DNA of 64,000 nt from Algiphilus sp022763315 (GCF_965249985.1 NZ_OZ252280.1); one strand, 5' to 3'. Counted from the first letter of the stretch, positions 36,546 to 45,414 are shown. Numbers and translations are program-made. The notes: generated by a model from the sequence alone, not told the origin.

Positions 36546-37311
36546 ATGAATCGACCGGGCATTGCTCTTGCCATCGCCCTCGGGCTGGGTGCCACCGCAC
36601 CGGCGCAAGCCGCCTGGTGGGATCGCATTTTCGGCGCCGCACAGAACGACGCGCCCAACGCGACGCGCGCACCGGTGGCAGGCGACGAGGCGACCGGGCC
36701 CCAGCTGCAGGGCGACACCATTACGCGTGCCCTGGCACAGGGCATGGACAGCGCCATCTCCAGCCTGGGCCAGCAAGACGGCTTCTGGCAGAGCGCGGCG
36801 GCCCGTGTGCCCATTCCGCAATCACTGCGGGGCCCGGCGGCACTGCTCCGGCAGGCTGGCATGGGTGCTGCCGTGGATACCTTTCTCCGCAGCCTGAATC
36901 GCGCGGCCGAAGCCGCCGTGCCGGCGGCCGCCGACATTGTCAGTACGGCCCTGCAAGACATGCAGCTGGAGGACGTCCGCGACATTCTCCACGGTGGCGA
37001 GCAGGCCGCGACCCGCTATTTCCGCACGCGCACGGAAAGCGCGCTGGTGGCCGCTTTTCGTCCCATCGTCTCCGAACGCATCGACCAGGCCGGCGTAGGA
37101 AGCGCCTACCGCGCCATGGCGGAACGCGCGGGACCCTACGCGGCCGCCCCGGGGTGCGCCCCGAGACCTCGACGGCTATGTCACGAGCCAGGCGCTCGAC
37201 GCGCTCTTCGTGCGCATCGGCGAAGAGGAAAGGCGGATACGCCAGTCCCCAGCCGCGCGTGGCAGCGCCTTGCTCGAAACGGTCTTCGGCCGTGCTTCAG
37301 GCGTGCCTTAG
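36546..37311 (+). pseudogene. DUF4197 protein gene with frameshift
   Basis: The reading frame from ATG 36546 gives a signal peptide (MNRPGIALAIALGLGATAPAQA) and about 180 residues of a DUF4197 protein up to RAMAERAGPYAAA near 37145. The normal DUF4197 ending, DLDGYVTSQALDALFVRIGEEE then ALLETVFG, is found in another frame from 37165 to the TAG at 37309-37311. Removing one base near the CCCCGGGG run at 37147-37154 would join them. As read, translation instead continues in the wrong frame to 37364 as an Arg-rich tail. This may be a sequencing error, since the broken part is not degraded. The function of the family is unknown. Confidence 0.8.
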
Positions 37312-38174
37312 TCAGCGTCGCCGTTGGCGGCCTCGGCCTTCGGGGCTGGCGCCTTTGCTGGTGATTCCATCATCGCCGCGTTGTCGCTGATGTTGCGGCG
37401 AGCGACGTCGCTGACAGGGTGTTCGGCACCGAGTTGGGCTTCGAGCAGGGCGTAGGCATCGCGCAGCAGCGGGTCGGCCTTGGCGTATTCCTTCTTCTGA
37501 TGGAAGGCCATGCCGAGATTGTTCATCGCAATGCCGACATTGGCGTGGCTCTCGCCCTGCGCCTTGCGATAGGCCGCCAGCGAGCGTTCATACCAGGCCA
37601 CCGCGGCATCCATGTCGCCCGCCATTTCATGGGCTTCGGCGGTGTCGCCCATGAGCGCGGCCATCGCTTCACTGTCGCCATCGCCGGCGCGTTGGAGTAA
37701 TTCGGCGGCGCGCTCAAGGCGCGGCAAGGCCGCTTCGGCATCACCGCGCTGGATCGCCATCAAACCGTAGTCGGCGAGGGTGCGCGCCAGAGGCCGCGGC
37801 TCCGTATCGACGCGCGGCGATTGCACTTCGATGGCGCGTTCATAGAAATCCACCGCCTGCTCGTAGTCACCGTTCATCTGAAACAGATAGGCGGAGTTTG
37901 CGACTGCCCGTCCATAAGCCACCGTGTCTTCACCGGCCTCGGCCGCCCGCTCCAGGGCCTCCAGGCACAGGGTCTGCGCTTCGGTACGCTGGGCACGGTC
38001 AATGAGTTCGCGGCAGCGGCGGTTGGCATCCGCCAGCGAGGCGCCGCCCGCGTCGGTGCTTTCGCTTGCTATCGCCTCGCCTTCGGCTGCAGCGGAGGGC
38101 TGCGGCGCGTCGCCACTGCCGCAACCGACGAGCAGCATCGCGAGCAACGCGCTGGCCGGGATGGCCTTGTTCAT
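37308..38174 (-). CDS. TPR-repeat lipoprotein
   Basis: This 288-residue lipoprotein has a signal with lipobox LLVGC near residue 18, an acidic linker, then tetratricopeptide repeats from about residue 50 to 240 (for example QMNGDYEQAVDFYERAIEV and NNLGMAFHQKKEYAKADPLL). It probably acts as a periplasmic protein-interaction scaffold. AGGAG precedes the ATG. Its stop overlaps the corrected DUF4197 stop on the other strand by 4 nt. Confidence 0.82.
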   Translation of the reverse strand: MNKAIPASALLAMLLVGCGSGDAPQPSAAAEGEAIASESTDAGGASLADANRRCRELIDRAQRTEAQTLCLEALERAAEAGEDTVAYGRAVANSAYLFQMNGDYEQAVDFYERAIEVQSPRVDTEPRPLARTLADYGLMAIQRGDAEAALPRLERAAELLQRAGDGDSEAMAALMGDTAEAHEMAGDMDAAVAWYERSLAAYRKAQGESHANVGIAMNNLGMAFHQKKEYAKADPLLRDAYALLEAQLGAEHPVSDVARRNISDNAAMMESPAKAPAPKAEAANGDAD

Positions 38175-38258
38175 GTCTGACTCCTGGTCCCCATGGAGCC
38201 CGCACAATGACGGTCTGCCGGCGGTCGCGCAAGCGCGGCCCGGACACAGCCTGCCCCT

Positions 38259-38264
38259 TACACT
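38259..38264 (+). promoter_or_regulatory. Putative -10 box just upstream of the DUF2062 gene
   Basis: TACACT lies 8 nt before the ATG at 38273 with no ribosome binding site between (GTTTTGCT). It resembles the hexamers close to other start codons in this window. Confidence 0.3.
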
Positions 38265-38272
38265 GTTTTGCT

Positions 38273-38773
38273 ATGCGACTGAAACAGCGCTATCGCTATC
38301 TGCGCGCCCGCGGCCATGCATGGTTGGTTGCGCATCCGCGCGTGCGCGCCGTACTGGAGGCCAGCGGCTGCCTGCGCGGCGGACCGGAAGCCGTGGCGCG
38401 CGGCGTGTTCGTCGGGCTCTTCGTCGGACTCACACCCACGGTGGGTGCGCAGACGATCTTCATGATCAGCGGCTGCATCATCGTGCGCGGCAATTTCCCG
38501 GCCGCCTTTGCGGTGTCGTGGGTCAGCAACCCTTTCACCATGGCGCCTTTGTACTGGGGCTTCCACGCGATCGGCCAATTTGTCTTTGGCAGCCTGCCCT
38601 TCTTTGCCAGCAGCGCCTGGTATCTGGACGGCTTCATCGACGAATGGTTGTTCGCCGTGCTGGGTAGCCTGCTGGTGGCACTACCGTCCGCGATGGCGGG
38701 TTATGTGGTCTCTCACCGGCTATCGGCCATGTTGCGTGCCCGACGGCTGGCGCGGGCGCAGCGTCAGTCCTGA
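38273..38773 (+). CDS. DUF2062 membrane protein
   Basis: This 166-residue inner-membrane protein of the DUF2062 family has the hallmark GVFVGLFVGLTPTVGAQ and WVSNPFTMAPLYW motifs in two of about three membrane segments. DUF2062 domains accompany glycosyltransferases or stand alone; the function is unknown. A basic N-terminus and C-terminus suggest cytoplasmic ends. It overlaps the convergent ketopantoate-reductase-like gene by 10 nt. Confidence 0.85.
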   Translation: MRLKQRYRYLRARGHAWLVAHPRVRAVLEASGCLRGGPEAVARGVFVGLFVGLTPTVGAQTIFMISGCIIVRGNFPAAFAVSWVSNPFTMAPLYWGFHAIGQFVFGSLPFFASSAWYLDGFIDEWLFAVLGSLLVALPSAMAGYVVSHRLSAMLRARRLARAQRQS

Positions 38774-39801
38774 GCGGCGCGCTGCAGCGCGGCCAACAGC
38801 TCGGGCCCGGACCAATCCCTGCGGCCACCTTGCTCGGCCGCGCGCACCAAAGCGACCAGGCAGGCGTTGACTGGCGCCTTGCGGCCCAGGCGCTCGGCCA
38901 GATGCAGGAGCTCGCCATTGATCCATTCGATCTCGGTGCGCCGGCCGCGTTCGAGATCCTCCCACATGGAGGAGCGCGCCAAGGGATCAATCCGCAGCAT
39001 GCGTTGACCGACGCGCTGGAAAACGGCATCGGGCACGGCCAGCAGGCTGGGCATCCAGCGCGGCGGCACCGGGGTCAGTCGCGCCGGCCGGATACCGGCT
39101 TCGGCGTAGAGCGCGAGGGCTTCACGCTGCGCCAGCGCGATGCAGCGCCGAAAGGCGCGCTGACGGAGTTCTTCCTGGAGCGGGATGCCGGCTAGCGCAT
39201 TGATCGGATTGTTGAGGTTGAGCAGCAGCTTGGCCCACAACACGGCATTCATGTCGGCGCGCAACTGCAGCGGCAACCCGGCGCTGCGGAAGAGATCCAA
39301 CCAGGGCGTGAGCGCGTTGTCGGCTTCGACCTCCACGACGCCCTCCGACCCATGATGGAAGTGCCCATCCCCATGCTGCACCACATTGAAAGGCACCATG
39401 CCCGCCAGCACCCTTTGCCGGGGGAGCCGCTGTTGCAGGCGCGCGGCATTGTTGACGCCGTTCTGCAGGCTGATGACGACGGTTCCGGGTGCCAGCACCG
39501 AAGCCAGCACATCCCCCGACATTTCCGTATCGGCCGACTTGACCGTCACCAACACGAGTTCCGCGGTTGCCAGAGCCGCCGCCTCAGTAGAGAAGGGCAC
39601 CTGGCGGGGCGCAAGCACGTGGTCATAGCCCTGCCAATCACTGACCCGCAATCCATGACGGGCAACCACCTCGGCCATGTGCGCCCGACCGACGAGACGC
39701 ACGGCTCCGCCGGCGGCCGCCAGCCGACCACCCAGATAACAGCCGATGCTGCCAGCGCCGAAGATGCCAATGGCCGGAGCAGCCGTCGCTCTAGCTGTCA
39801 T
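38764..39801 (-). CDS. 2-dehydropantoate 2-reductase-like protein (PanE/ApbA family)
   Basis: This 345-residue NADPH-dependent reductase of the ketopantoate reductase family would make pantoate for coenzyme A if it is the true PanE. The Rossmann loop is GIFGAGSIGCYLGGRL; AKLLLNLNNPINALAG holds the catalytic Lys and Asn, and the substrate-binding ARSSMWEDLERGRRTEIEWING matches the family. It is longer than the E. coli enzyme (303) because of a C-terminal extension. Many paralogues exist, so the exact substrate is uncertain. Its start overlaps the arfB end by 11 nt. Confidence 0.85.
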   Translation of the reverse strand: MTARATAAPAIGIFGAGSIGCYLGGRLAAAGGAVRLVGRAHMAEVVARHGLRVSDWQGYDHVLAPRQVPFSTEAAALATAELVLVTVKSADTEMSGDVLASVLAPGTVVISLQNGVNNAARLQQRLPRQRVLAGMVPFNVVQHGDGHFHHGSEGVVEVEADNALTPWLDLFRSAGLPLQLRADMNAVLWAKLLLNLNNPINALAGIPLQEELRQRAFRRCIALAQREALALYAEAGIRPARLTPVPPRWMPSLLAVPDAVFQRVGQRMLRIDPLARSSMWEDLERGRRTEIEWINGELLHLAERLGRKAPVNACLVALVRAAEQGGRRDWSGPELLAALQRAAQD

Positions 39802-40222
39802 CGCGCGTCACGCTGCCACGGCCCGCCTTGAGCGCACCGCGATGGCGCTTCTCCTGCAGGCGCCGCCTGCGGGCCGCACGTGAGGGTTGCGTGGGACGTC
39901 GTACCCGAGGCGCCGTCGCCGCACGCAGGAGCAGCTGGCGCAGCGCGGCGAAGGCGTCCTCACGGTTCAGAGCCTGACTACGGTGCCGCTGCGCCTTGAT
40001 CACAATCACGCCCTCGGAGCTGATGCGACCGTCCTGCAACTGCTCAAGCCGCTGCCGCCACGGCGCGGGGAGGCCGGCGTCGTCAAGATGCAGACGCAGA
40101 TGCACCGCCGTCGCGCTGGTGTTGACATGCTGTCCCCCGGGGCCTTGCGCGCGCACGGCGTGCCACTGCGCCGCAGCCAGGGCCGCGCGCAGGCAATCTT
40201 GGGTATGGTTTGACATCGTCAT
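39791..40222 (-). CDS. arfB: Alternative ribosome-rescue factor / peptidyl-tRNA hydrolase ArfB
   Basis: This 143-residue release-factor-like protein rescues stalled ribosomes by hydrolysing peptidyl-tRNA. The catalytic GGQ is in GPGGQHVNTSATAV and the C-terminal tail is basic (RRRRLQEKRHR), which enters the empty mRNA channel. It lacks the codon-recognition domains of RF1/RF2. ATG 40222 and ATG 40216 are both possible starts. It is followed by the PanE-like gene with an 11 nt overlap. Confidence 0.92.
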   Translation of the reverse strand: MTMSNHTQDCLRAALAAAQWHAVRAQGPGGQHVNTSATAVHLRLHLDDAGLPAPWRQRLEQLQDGRISSEGVIVIKAQRHRSQALNREDAFAALRQLLLRAATAPRVRRPTQPSRAARRRRLQEKRHRGALKAGRGSVTRDDS

Positions 40223-40327
40223 ACGGCACCGACCACCACGTTGAACCTCTCCCCGCCCCCCGCGGTACAGGCCGCGGATTCGCCCCAGTGTACGGCTTCA
40301 CTGCGTAACGCTTCGCGTGTGTTCGGG

Positions 40328-41563
40328 ATGGCGAGGCGCGTCCATCGCGCCGGGCACCGCGTACACAGTGGCATGCCTTTCTGCCTGTGTCTCTTGCTGC
40401 TGCTGCTATTGCCCGCCGGGCACGCGTCGGTCTTCGTTCCGGATGCGGCCGATACGGTACTGCTGCGCGTGACGCCCTCGGACAATGCGGAGGTACAGCG
40501 TTTACGGCAGATGCGGGCAGCGCTGGCGGAAGCCCCTGGCCGTATCGAGATGGCCACGGCATTTGCCCAGGCTGCCATCGCCCATGCGCGACGCAGCCAG
40601 GACGCGCGCTGGTACGGCTATGCCGAAGGGGCGCTGCGGCATTGGCAAGGTCGCGAAAGGGTGCCTGCGGAGGTACGCGTGCTGCGCGCCACCCTGGCAC
40701 AGCACGACCATCGCTTCGCCGCGGCGTTGCAGGATCTGGATCAGGTGCTCGCGCAGCAGCCGCAACATCTGCAGGCGCGCCTGACCCGCGCGGTCATTCA
40801 CAGCGTGCAGGGTCGCTATGCGCAGGCGATCACGGACTGCAACGTAGTGCGGCGCTATCGCGTCCTGATGGGCGTGGCCTGCCTGGCGACGCCACGCAGC
40901 CTGAGCGGGGAGGCCGAGCAAGCGCTACGCATGCTGCACACGCATCTGGCGCTTGCCGAGGGTGACGACGAAGCACGGCTGTGGGCGCGCAGCGCACGCG
41001 CGGACATTGGCTGGCGGCTGGGCAGCGCCGAGACGGAAATCTGGTTTCGAGAAGCGCTCGACAGCGCGGGCGCGCGCCACGACATGGCGCTGCACCTGCA
41101 GTACGCCGACTTTCTGCTCAGTCAGGGCAGGGTCGCCGAGGCCGCCGAGGTGGCACGTGCCTGGGAAGACAGCAACGAGGGTTTGATCCTAAGCCTGCGC
41201 GCGCGCATGCGGAGCAACGCCGAAGCGCCTGGCATCGCACAGGACCGTCGCCGCCTCGAAGCGCGCCTCGAGGCGGAGCGCGCGCGCGGCGGGGCGCGGC
41301 ACTTTGGGACCGAGGCCGCGGCGGCGCTGTATGTCTGGCAACAGCCGGCGCGCGCGCTGTGGCTCGCACAGCGCAATTGGGTTGTGCAGAAGACACCATC
41401 CGACGCGCGGCTCCTGTTGCGCGCCGCCGTCGACAGCGGCCAATCCGACGCTGCCGTACCGGTGCGCGACTGGTTGCGCGAGAACGCTGTGCAGGATCAG
41501 CGCCTGCAAGCGCTACTGGCACGACTGGGTCAGACGGCAAAGTCGCGGGCGGAGGACGCATGA
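40328..41563 (+). CDS. Exported TPR-type protein upstream of HupE-like gene
   Basis: This 411-residue protein has an N-terminal hydrophobic signal (FCLCLLLLLLLPAG) and then helical repeats with weak tetratricopeptide character (ALQDLDQVLAQQPQHLQARL; QYADFLLSQGRVAEAAEVA). It probably sits in the periplasm. The ATG at 40328 provides a basic n-region; ATG 40373 is possible but lacks positive charge before the hydrophobic core. The stop overlaps the HupE-like start (ATGA), making an operon of three genes to 43154. The function is unknown; context suggests a partner of a metal transporter. Confidence 0.68.
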   Translation: MARRVHRAGHRVHSGMPFCLCLLLLLLLPAGHASVFVPDAADTVLLRVTPSDNAEVQRLRQMRAALAEAPGRIEMATAFAQAAIAHARRSQDARWYGYAEGALRHWQGRERVPAEVRVLRATLAQHDHRFAAALQDLDQVLAQQPQHLQARLTRAVIHSVQGRYAQAITDCNVVRRYRVLMGVACLATPRSLSGEAEQALRMLHTHLALAEGDDEARLWARSARADIGWRLGSAETEIWFREALDSAGARHDMALHLQYADFLLSQGRVAEAAEVARAWEDSNEGLILSLRARMRSNAEAPGIAQDRRRLEARLEAERARGGARHFGTEAAAALYVWQQPARALWLAQRNWVVQKTPSDARLLLRAAVDSGQSDAAVPVRDWLRENAVQDQRLQALLARLGQTAKSRAEDA

Positions 41564-42696
41564 AGCCCTTCACCTGGCTGGGCCTGGCTCTGCTGCTGTG
41601 CATCAGCGCCGCGCCGCTATGGGCGCACAAGCCCAGCGACAGTTATCTGCAGCTCACCGTGGAGAAATCCCAGGTCGAGGGTCGCTGGGATGTGGCGCTG
41701 CGCGACCTGCACGAACTGGTGGGACTGGACCCGGATGGGAATGGCGAAGTGACGTGGCAGGAGGTACGCGACAGCCGCAGCGCGATCATCGCCGCCACCT
41801 TGCCGCGGCTTACGCTGCGCAGCGCTGGCGCGGTCTGCGACGTGGCCACCGGTGCGCTGCGTATCGCCGAGCACAGCGATGGGCTCTATGCCGCTCTGGC
41901 CTTCGACGGGCAATGCGCGGCACCAGTGGAGCAGCTGAGCGTGCACTACGACCTGCTGTTCGACATCGATCCTTCGCATCGCGGTCTGCTGAGGCTGGAG
42001 CTTGGCGGTCGGACCTACAGCACGATTCTGCAACCCGCCGCCCGCCAGTTCGATGTCAGCCTGGAACAGCCCGCGCTGGGGCCACTGTTCTGGACCTATC
42101 TTCGTCAGGGCGCGTGGCATATCTGGGCCGGCTTTGATCACCTACTCTTCCTGCTGTGCCTGTTGCTGCCGGCCGTGCTGCAACGCCGACAAGAAGGCTG
42201 GGTGGCTGCCACCGATGCACGTCGCGCCACCATGGAGCTGGTTGCCATCATCACCGCCTTCACCGTGGCGCACGCCTTGTCGCTGTCAGCCGCCGCCCTC
42301 GATTGGCTGCAGCTACCCACCCGCTGGGTGGAGACCGCGGTTGCCGCCACCATCATCTTCGCGGCTTTGAACAACCTGCTGCCCCTGGTGCAACGGCGGC
42401 TGTGGATGGTCGCCTTCTTCTTCGGCCTGATCCACGGCGCCGGTTATGCCGGTGTACTGGCGGGGCTGGGCTTTGATGCGCCGACCCTGGCACTTGCCCT
42501 GCTGGCCTTCAACCTGGGAGTTGAAGGCGGCCAGATCCTGATCGCTGCCGCCTGCCTGCCCTTTGCCTGGATGGCGCGACACCAACCGCTCTACCGTCAC
42601 CTGGTCGTGGTTCCCGGCTCGGCCCTGGCCATCCTGCTGGGAAGCTGGTGGCTGGCGCAGCGGCTGTTTCATATCCGTCTGGAGACCCTCCTGTGA
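41560..42696 (+). CDS. HupE/UreJ-2 family membrane protein with EF-hand-like loop
   Basis: This 378-residue protein has a signal peptide ending PLWAH, a periplasmic domain of about 160 residues and then roughly six membrane helices of the HupE/UreJ type. The first helix block holds WAGFDHLLFLLCLL and later FTVAHALSLS and FGLIHGAGYA, each with a His in a membrane helix as in nickel/cobalt permeases. The periplasmic domain contains DPDGNGEVTWQE (57-68), an EF-hand-like Ca2+ loop. GGAGG precedes the ATG. It overlaps both neighbours (ATGA, GTGA). The substrate is inferred, not shown. Confidence 0.8.
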   Translation: MKPFTWLGLALLLCISAAPLWAHKPSDSYLQLTVEKSQVEGRWDVALRDLHELVGLDPDGNGEVTWQEVRDSRSAIIAATLPRLTLRSAGAVCDVATGALRIAEHSDGLYAALAFDGQCAAPVEQLSVHYDLLFDIDPSHRGLLRLELGGRTYSTILQPAARQFDVSLEQPALGPLFWTYLRQGAWHIWAGFDHLLFLLCLLLPAVLQRRQEGWVAATDARRATMELVAIITAFTVAHALSLSAAALDWLQLPTRWVETAVAATIIFAALNNLLPLVQRRLWMVAFFFGLIHGAGYAGVLAGLGFDAPTLALALLAFNLGVEGGQILIAAACLPFAWMARHQPLYRHLVVVPGSALAILLGSWWLAQRLFHIRLETLL

Positions 42697-43154
42697 AGCA
42701 CCCTCGCCCGAGGTTACGCACGACCCTCCTGCTGCTTGGCAGTTGCTTCGCACCGATGGCATGGGGTCACGGCGCCGAGGCGGAAGTCATTGAGGAGGTA
42801 CCCGCCGAAATCGTGCGCTTCGGCTACACCGCCGGTCAGGCCATGGATGGCGCGCGCGTGCGCGTGCTGCTGCCGGACAGCCGGCAAGTCTTTCAGGTGG
42901 GTCGCAGCGATGCCCAAGGGCACTTCGCCTTTGTCCCCGATCGCCCAGGTCGCTGGATCGTGGAAGCCGACGATGAGCGTGGCCACAAATTGGAGGTGGC
43001 GGTGGCGGTAGGGGCTGCGGCATCCGCTGAGCCGCGCACACCCGAACGGATTGCAATACCACCCCATCTGCTGCTCTGGGCGCTGATCGTCAGTGTGCTT
43101 GCCAATGCCGGACTGCTGTCCGCCTTGATCGGCGCAAAAAAAAGAACCCCGTGA
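42693..43154 (+). CDS. Membrane-anchored NikK-like carboxypeptidase-regulatory-like protein
   Basis: This 153-residue protein has a signal peptide ending AWGHG, so that the mature N-terminus could begin with a histidine. A single Ig-like/regulatory domain (AMDGARVRVLL to GRWIVEADDERGHKLEVAVAV) and a C-terminal membrane helix (LLLWALIVSVLANAGLLSAL) follow. The layout resembles NikK, an extra component of nickel ECF transporters. The start is GTG 42693, overlapping the HupE-like stop. The stop codon lies in the loop of a terminator hairpin serving the opposite strand. Confidence 0.65.
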   Translation: MKHPRPRLRTTLLLLGSCFAPMAWGHGAEAEVIEEVPAEIVRFGYTAGQAMDGARVRVLLPDSRQVFQVGRSDAQGHFAFVPDRPGRWIVEADDERGHKLEVAVAVGAAASAEPRTPERIAIPPHLLLWALIVSVLANAGLLSALIGAKKRTP

Positions 43155-43171
43155 CGCCTGTCGCGGGGTTC
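43136..43171 (-). terminator. Terminator of the DUF4331/lipoprotein transcript
   Basis: Stem GAACCCCG / CGGGGTTC (43144-43151 with 43164-43171) reads on the minus strand into eight T (A-run at 43136-43143). It lies 24 nt after the small lipoprotein stop and overlaps the end of the NikK-like gene. Confidence 0.78.
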
Positions 43172-43194
43172 CAAGCTCGTGAACGGCGCAGACC

Positions 43195-43497
43195 TTAACC
43201 GGTCACGAGATCGAGATTGACGGGGGTCGTGTCAATCTCGATGTTCAGGTCATTGATATCAATGGGCCGCGCGGTGGGCGTGGTGCTGTTGTTGATGTTG
43301 TCGATGACGAGATTGCGCAGCTGAACGGCCGGTGGCGGCTGCATGCCACCACCGTTACCGCCATCGCCACCGCCATTACCCCCGTCATTGCCGCCATTGC
43401 CCTCGGGGGGCGGCGCCAGCCGCGGCGAGGTGCCATCGCAGGCGGCAAGCGCCAGCAGGGCGCCCGCCAGACAGAGTGCGGAGAGGCTTCGTGTCAT
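43195..43497 (-). CDS. Small Gly/Asn-rich lipoprotein
   Basis: This 100-residue lipoprotein has a signal with lipobox LAAC around residues 17-20. A low-complexity linker of Gly, Asn and Asp (EGNGGNDGGNGGGDGGNGGG) follows and then about 45 residues rich in Asn, Ile and Asp (RNLVIDNINNS, NDLNIEIDTT). No domain is recognised. It starts 12 nt after the DUF4331 stop and is probably co-transcribed with it. Confidence 0.75.
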   Translation of the reverse strand: MTRSLSALCLAGALLALAACDGTSPRLAPPPEGNGGNDGGNGGGDGGNGGGMQPPPAVQLRNLVIDNINNSTTPTARPIDINDLNIEIDTTPVNLDLVTG

Positions 43498-43509
43498 GGT
43501 CGTGCCCTC

Positions 43510-45075
43510 CTACTGGCCGTCCTGCACCGCACCCGGAAGCGGGTGCGCCAGGTACGGGAATGCGGCGAGGAAATCGTCGATCGACTCGGTGGTCTGATCC
43601 GTGAAGGGCTGAGCACCAACCGGCGCGTCGGAGGCGTCGCAGTTGCGCGCCTCGACCAAGGGACCGAAAGCCGCGGCGGTTTCTTCGGTCACGACACAGA
43701 GCACGCCCATGGCAGCGCGCAACGCGACGTCGGTGACATCATCCACCGGCCGCCGACCATTGGGAAAACCGGCCAGATCAAGGGCGAGAACCCCCAGCGG
43801 GCTTTGCTCGGCAGGCGCCGTCACACCCACCGCGGTGTTGAGTCGCAGCATCTCTGAAGGCGTTACCCCCTCCGGCTGGTTAAGGCCCGGAATACCGGTA
43901 AGGAAGGCGAGCACCAAGTCCTGCCGCGGGATGTTCGAGGGCGCAATGCTGCTGTCCGCGCCCACGGCGTCCCTGAACAGGAGGTCAATCAGGGCGGGCA
44001 GAGTCGGATTGGTCACATAGCTCAGGAACTGGCCGTCATCGCTCGGATGGCTGGCGTTGAAGCGATCCTTGTCCGTGATGCCGATGACCACTTCATTGAC
44101 CAGCGGCATGCCCAGACGCGAGACCTGCGTCCAGGCGCCTCCTTCAATGGCTGGTCCCTTGGTGGCGGGCAGATCCGTATTCGGCCCCTGCGGCGCAGGG
44201 TTGAGCACGCGCATCTGACGCTTGCTGGCCGTCGTCCAGCCACCGATGATGGGGCTGTCGCCATCGGTCAGACAGCTGGCGGGCACTTCCAGCGCCAGCG
44301 AGGTGATGTTCTTGTCATCCACGATGCTGGGCTTGTCATCCCGGTTGCCCAGCGGGTTCAGCGCAATCAGATCAAAGACCTCACCCAGGTTGATAGCGAA
44401 GCCTTCCTTGCGCTGACCGACAAACACGCGACCGGCACCGCAGCCGGGAATGGCCACGTCAAAGATGTGGTTGTTGGCATAGGTCGGGTAATCGGCGATC
44501 GTCTTTTCGCCGATGTAATCGACCGGCTTGCGGAAGGTCGTCTGCCCGGCGAGCGCACCACTGGTGATCTGCAACGGCTGGGCGCTGCCCGAGCGTGCGC
44601 CGCCGCGCACCACGCCGACGGTGTAGGTCTCGACGCGATTCTGGCTGGCATCGTCGGTCACGCCGGGTCCGATCGGACCGGCCTGGATCAGCGGAATTGC
44701 AACGTTGGCGGCGTTGTCGCCGCTGCCGATCGGCAAGGAAACGTTACGGAATTCCTGATCAAACTGAAACTGGAACGTGAGGTCCTCCATCGCATCGCCG
44801 TCGTTGTCGATGTGAATCTCGTACAGCGCCTCGGGATCCAGCGCGAAGTAGTTCGGGCCACCGTAGGCGTCTTGCAACGGGTTGTAGTTCGCGATCAGCG
44901 TGACGAAACCCTCGCGACCGGCCTCGTAGCTGCGGAACATGTAGAAATCCGTGCCGTCCACGCGCGGCGTGCCGGCGATGAAGGGCGCTTCGCGGTGGCT
45001 GGATGCTCCCGCCTGAAACGTTGTGCCTACGGCCGCGGCGGCTACAGCCGCAACGACGAGATGCCGTGAACGCAT
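43510..45075 (-). CDS. DUF4331 exported protein
   Basis: This 521-residue secreted or periplasmic protein of the DUF4331 family has a signal peptide ending QAGA and then the family-defining SSHREAPFI, TDFYMFRSYE and NYNPLQDAYGGPNYF. Members are found in bacteria and algae and may bind metals or surfaces; no activity is established. Several Asp/Asn-rich loops (HIDNDGDAMEDLTF) could bind calcium. GGGAGAG lies upstream of the ATG. It leads a two-gene unit with the small lipoprotein. Confidence 0.88.
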   Translation of the reverse strand: MRSRHLVVAAVAAAAVGTTFQAGASSHREAPFIAGTPRVDGTDFYMFRSYEAGREGFVTLIANYNPLQDAYGGPNYFALDPEALYEIHIDNDGDAMEDLTFQFQFDQEFRNVSLPIGSGDNAANVAIPLIQAGPIGPGVTDDASQNRVETYTVGVVRGGARSGSAQPLQITSGALAGQTTFRKPVDYIGEKTIADYPTYANNHIFDVAIPGCGAGRVFVGQRKEGFAINLGEVFDLIALNPLGNRDDKPSIVDDKNITSLALEVPASCLTDGDSPIIGGWTTASKRQMRVLNPAPQGPNTDLPATKGPAIEGGAWTQVSRLGMPLVNEVVIGITDKDRFNASHPSDDGQFLSYVTNPTLPALIDLLFRDAVGADSSIAPSNIPRQDLVLAFLTGIPGLNQPEGVTPSEMLRLNTAVGVTAPAEQSPLGVLALDLAGFPNGRRPVDDVTDVALRAAMGVLCVVTEETAAAFGPLVEARNCDASDAPVGAQPFTDQTTESIDDFLAAFPYLAHPLPGAVQDGQ

Positions 45076-45414
45076 TCCGCTCTCCCGATGGTTTTTGGGT
45101 GATTGCAATGCGCTTTACGCAGCGACTTCCGCAATGGATGCAGCGCGGATGCGCATCGGTCGCGGAAGCAGAGATGGCGCGCACCGAACCACCGTTGGTC
45201 GGCCGCTCGCCGGGATTCAAGAAATTGACGCAGAAATGGCGTATATTCGGAACTGCAGTTGCTTCAAGAAGAGTGTTATCAGCGTGAACTGTCGTACCTC
45301 AGCCCCCGTGGCTGCTTCCGAACGACCGGTCGGCAATGATGCGTTCCTTGATGGCTTGCACCCCAATGGGCGTGCCTACGCCCGTTTTCTACACTTTAGT
45401 TTGAGGAATGTTTC
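45076..45414. other. Intergenic region between DUF4331 and cold-shock gene
   Basis: No coding sequence is evident in this 339 nt gap. It holds a plus-strand TATATT (45242-45247) with TTGACG 11 nt upstream (too close for a standard promoter), a hairpin GGGCGT-GCCT-ACGCCC followed by GTTTTCT (45368-45390) and TACACT (45390-45395) 19 nt before the cold-shock ATG. A long structured leader, as in E. coli cspA, is possible if transcription starts near 45255; the hairpin could then act as an attenuator or thermosensor. Confidence 0.4.

Noticed and set aside
43330..43430. Short GCC/ACC-type repeats as a possible repeat array
   Set aside because: They are the codons of the Gly/Asn linker in the small lipoprotein, not spaced repeats.
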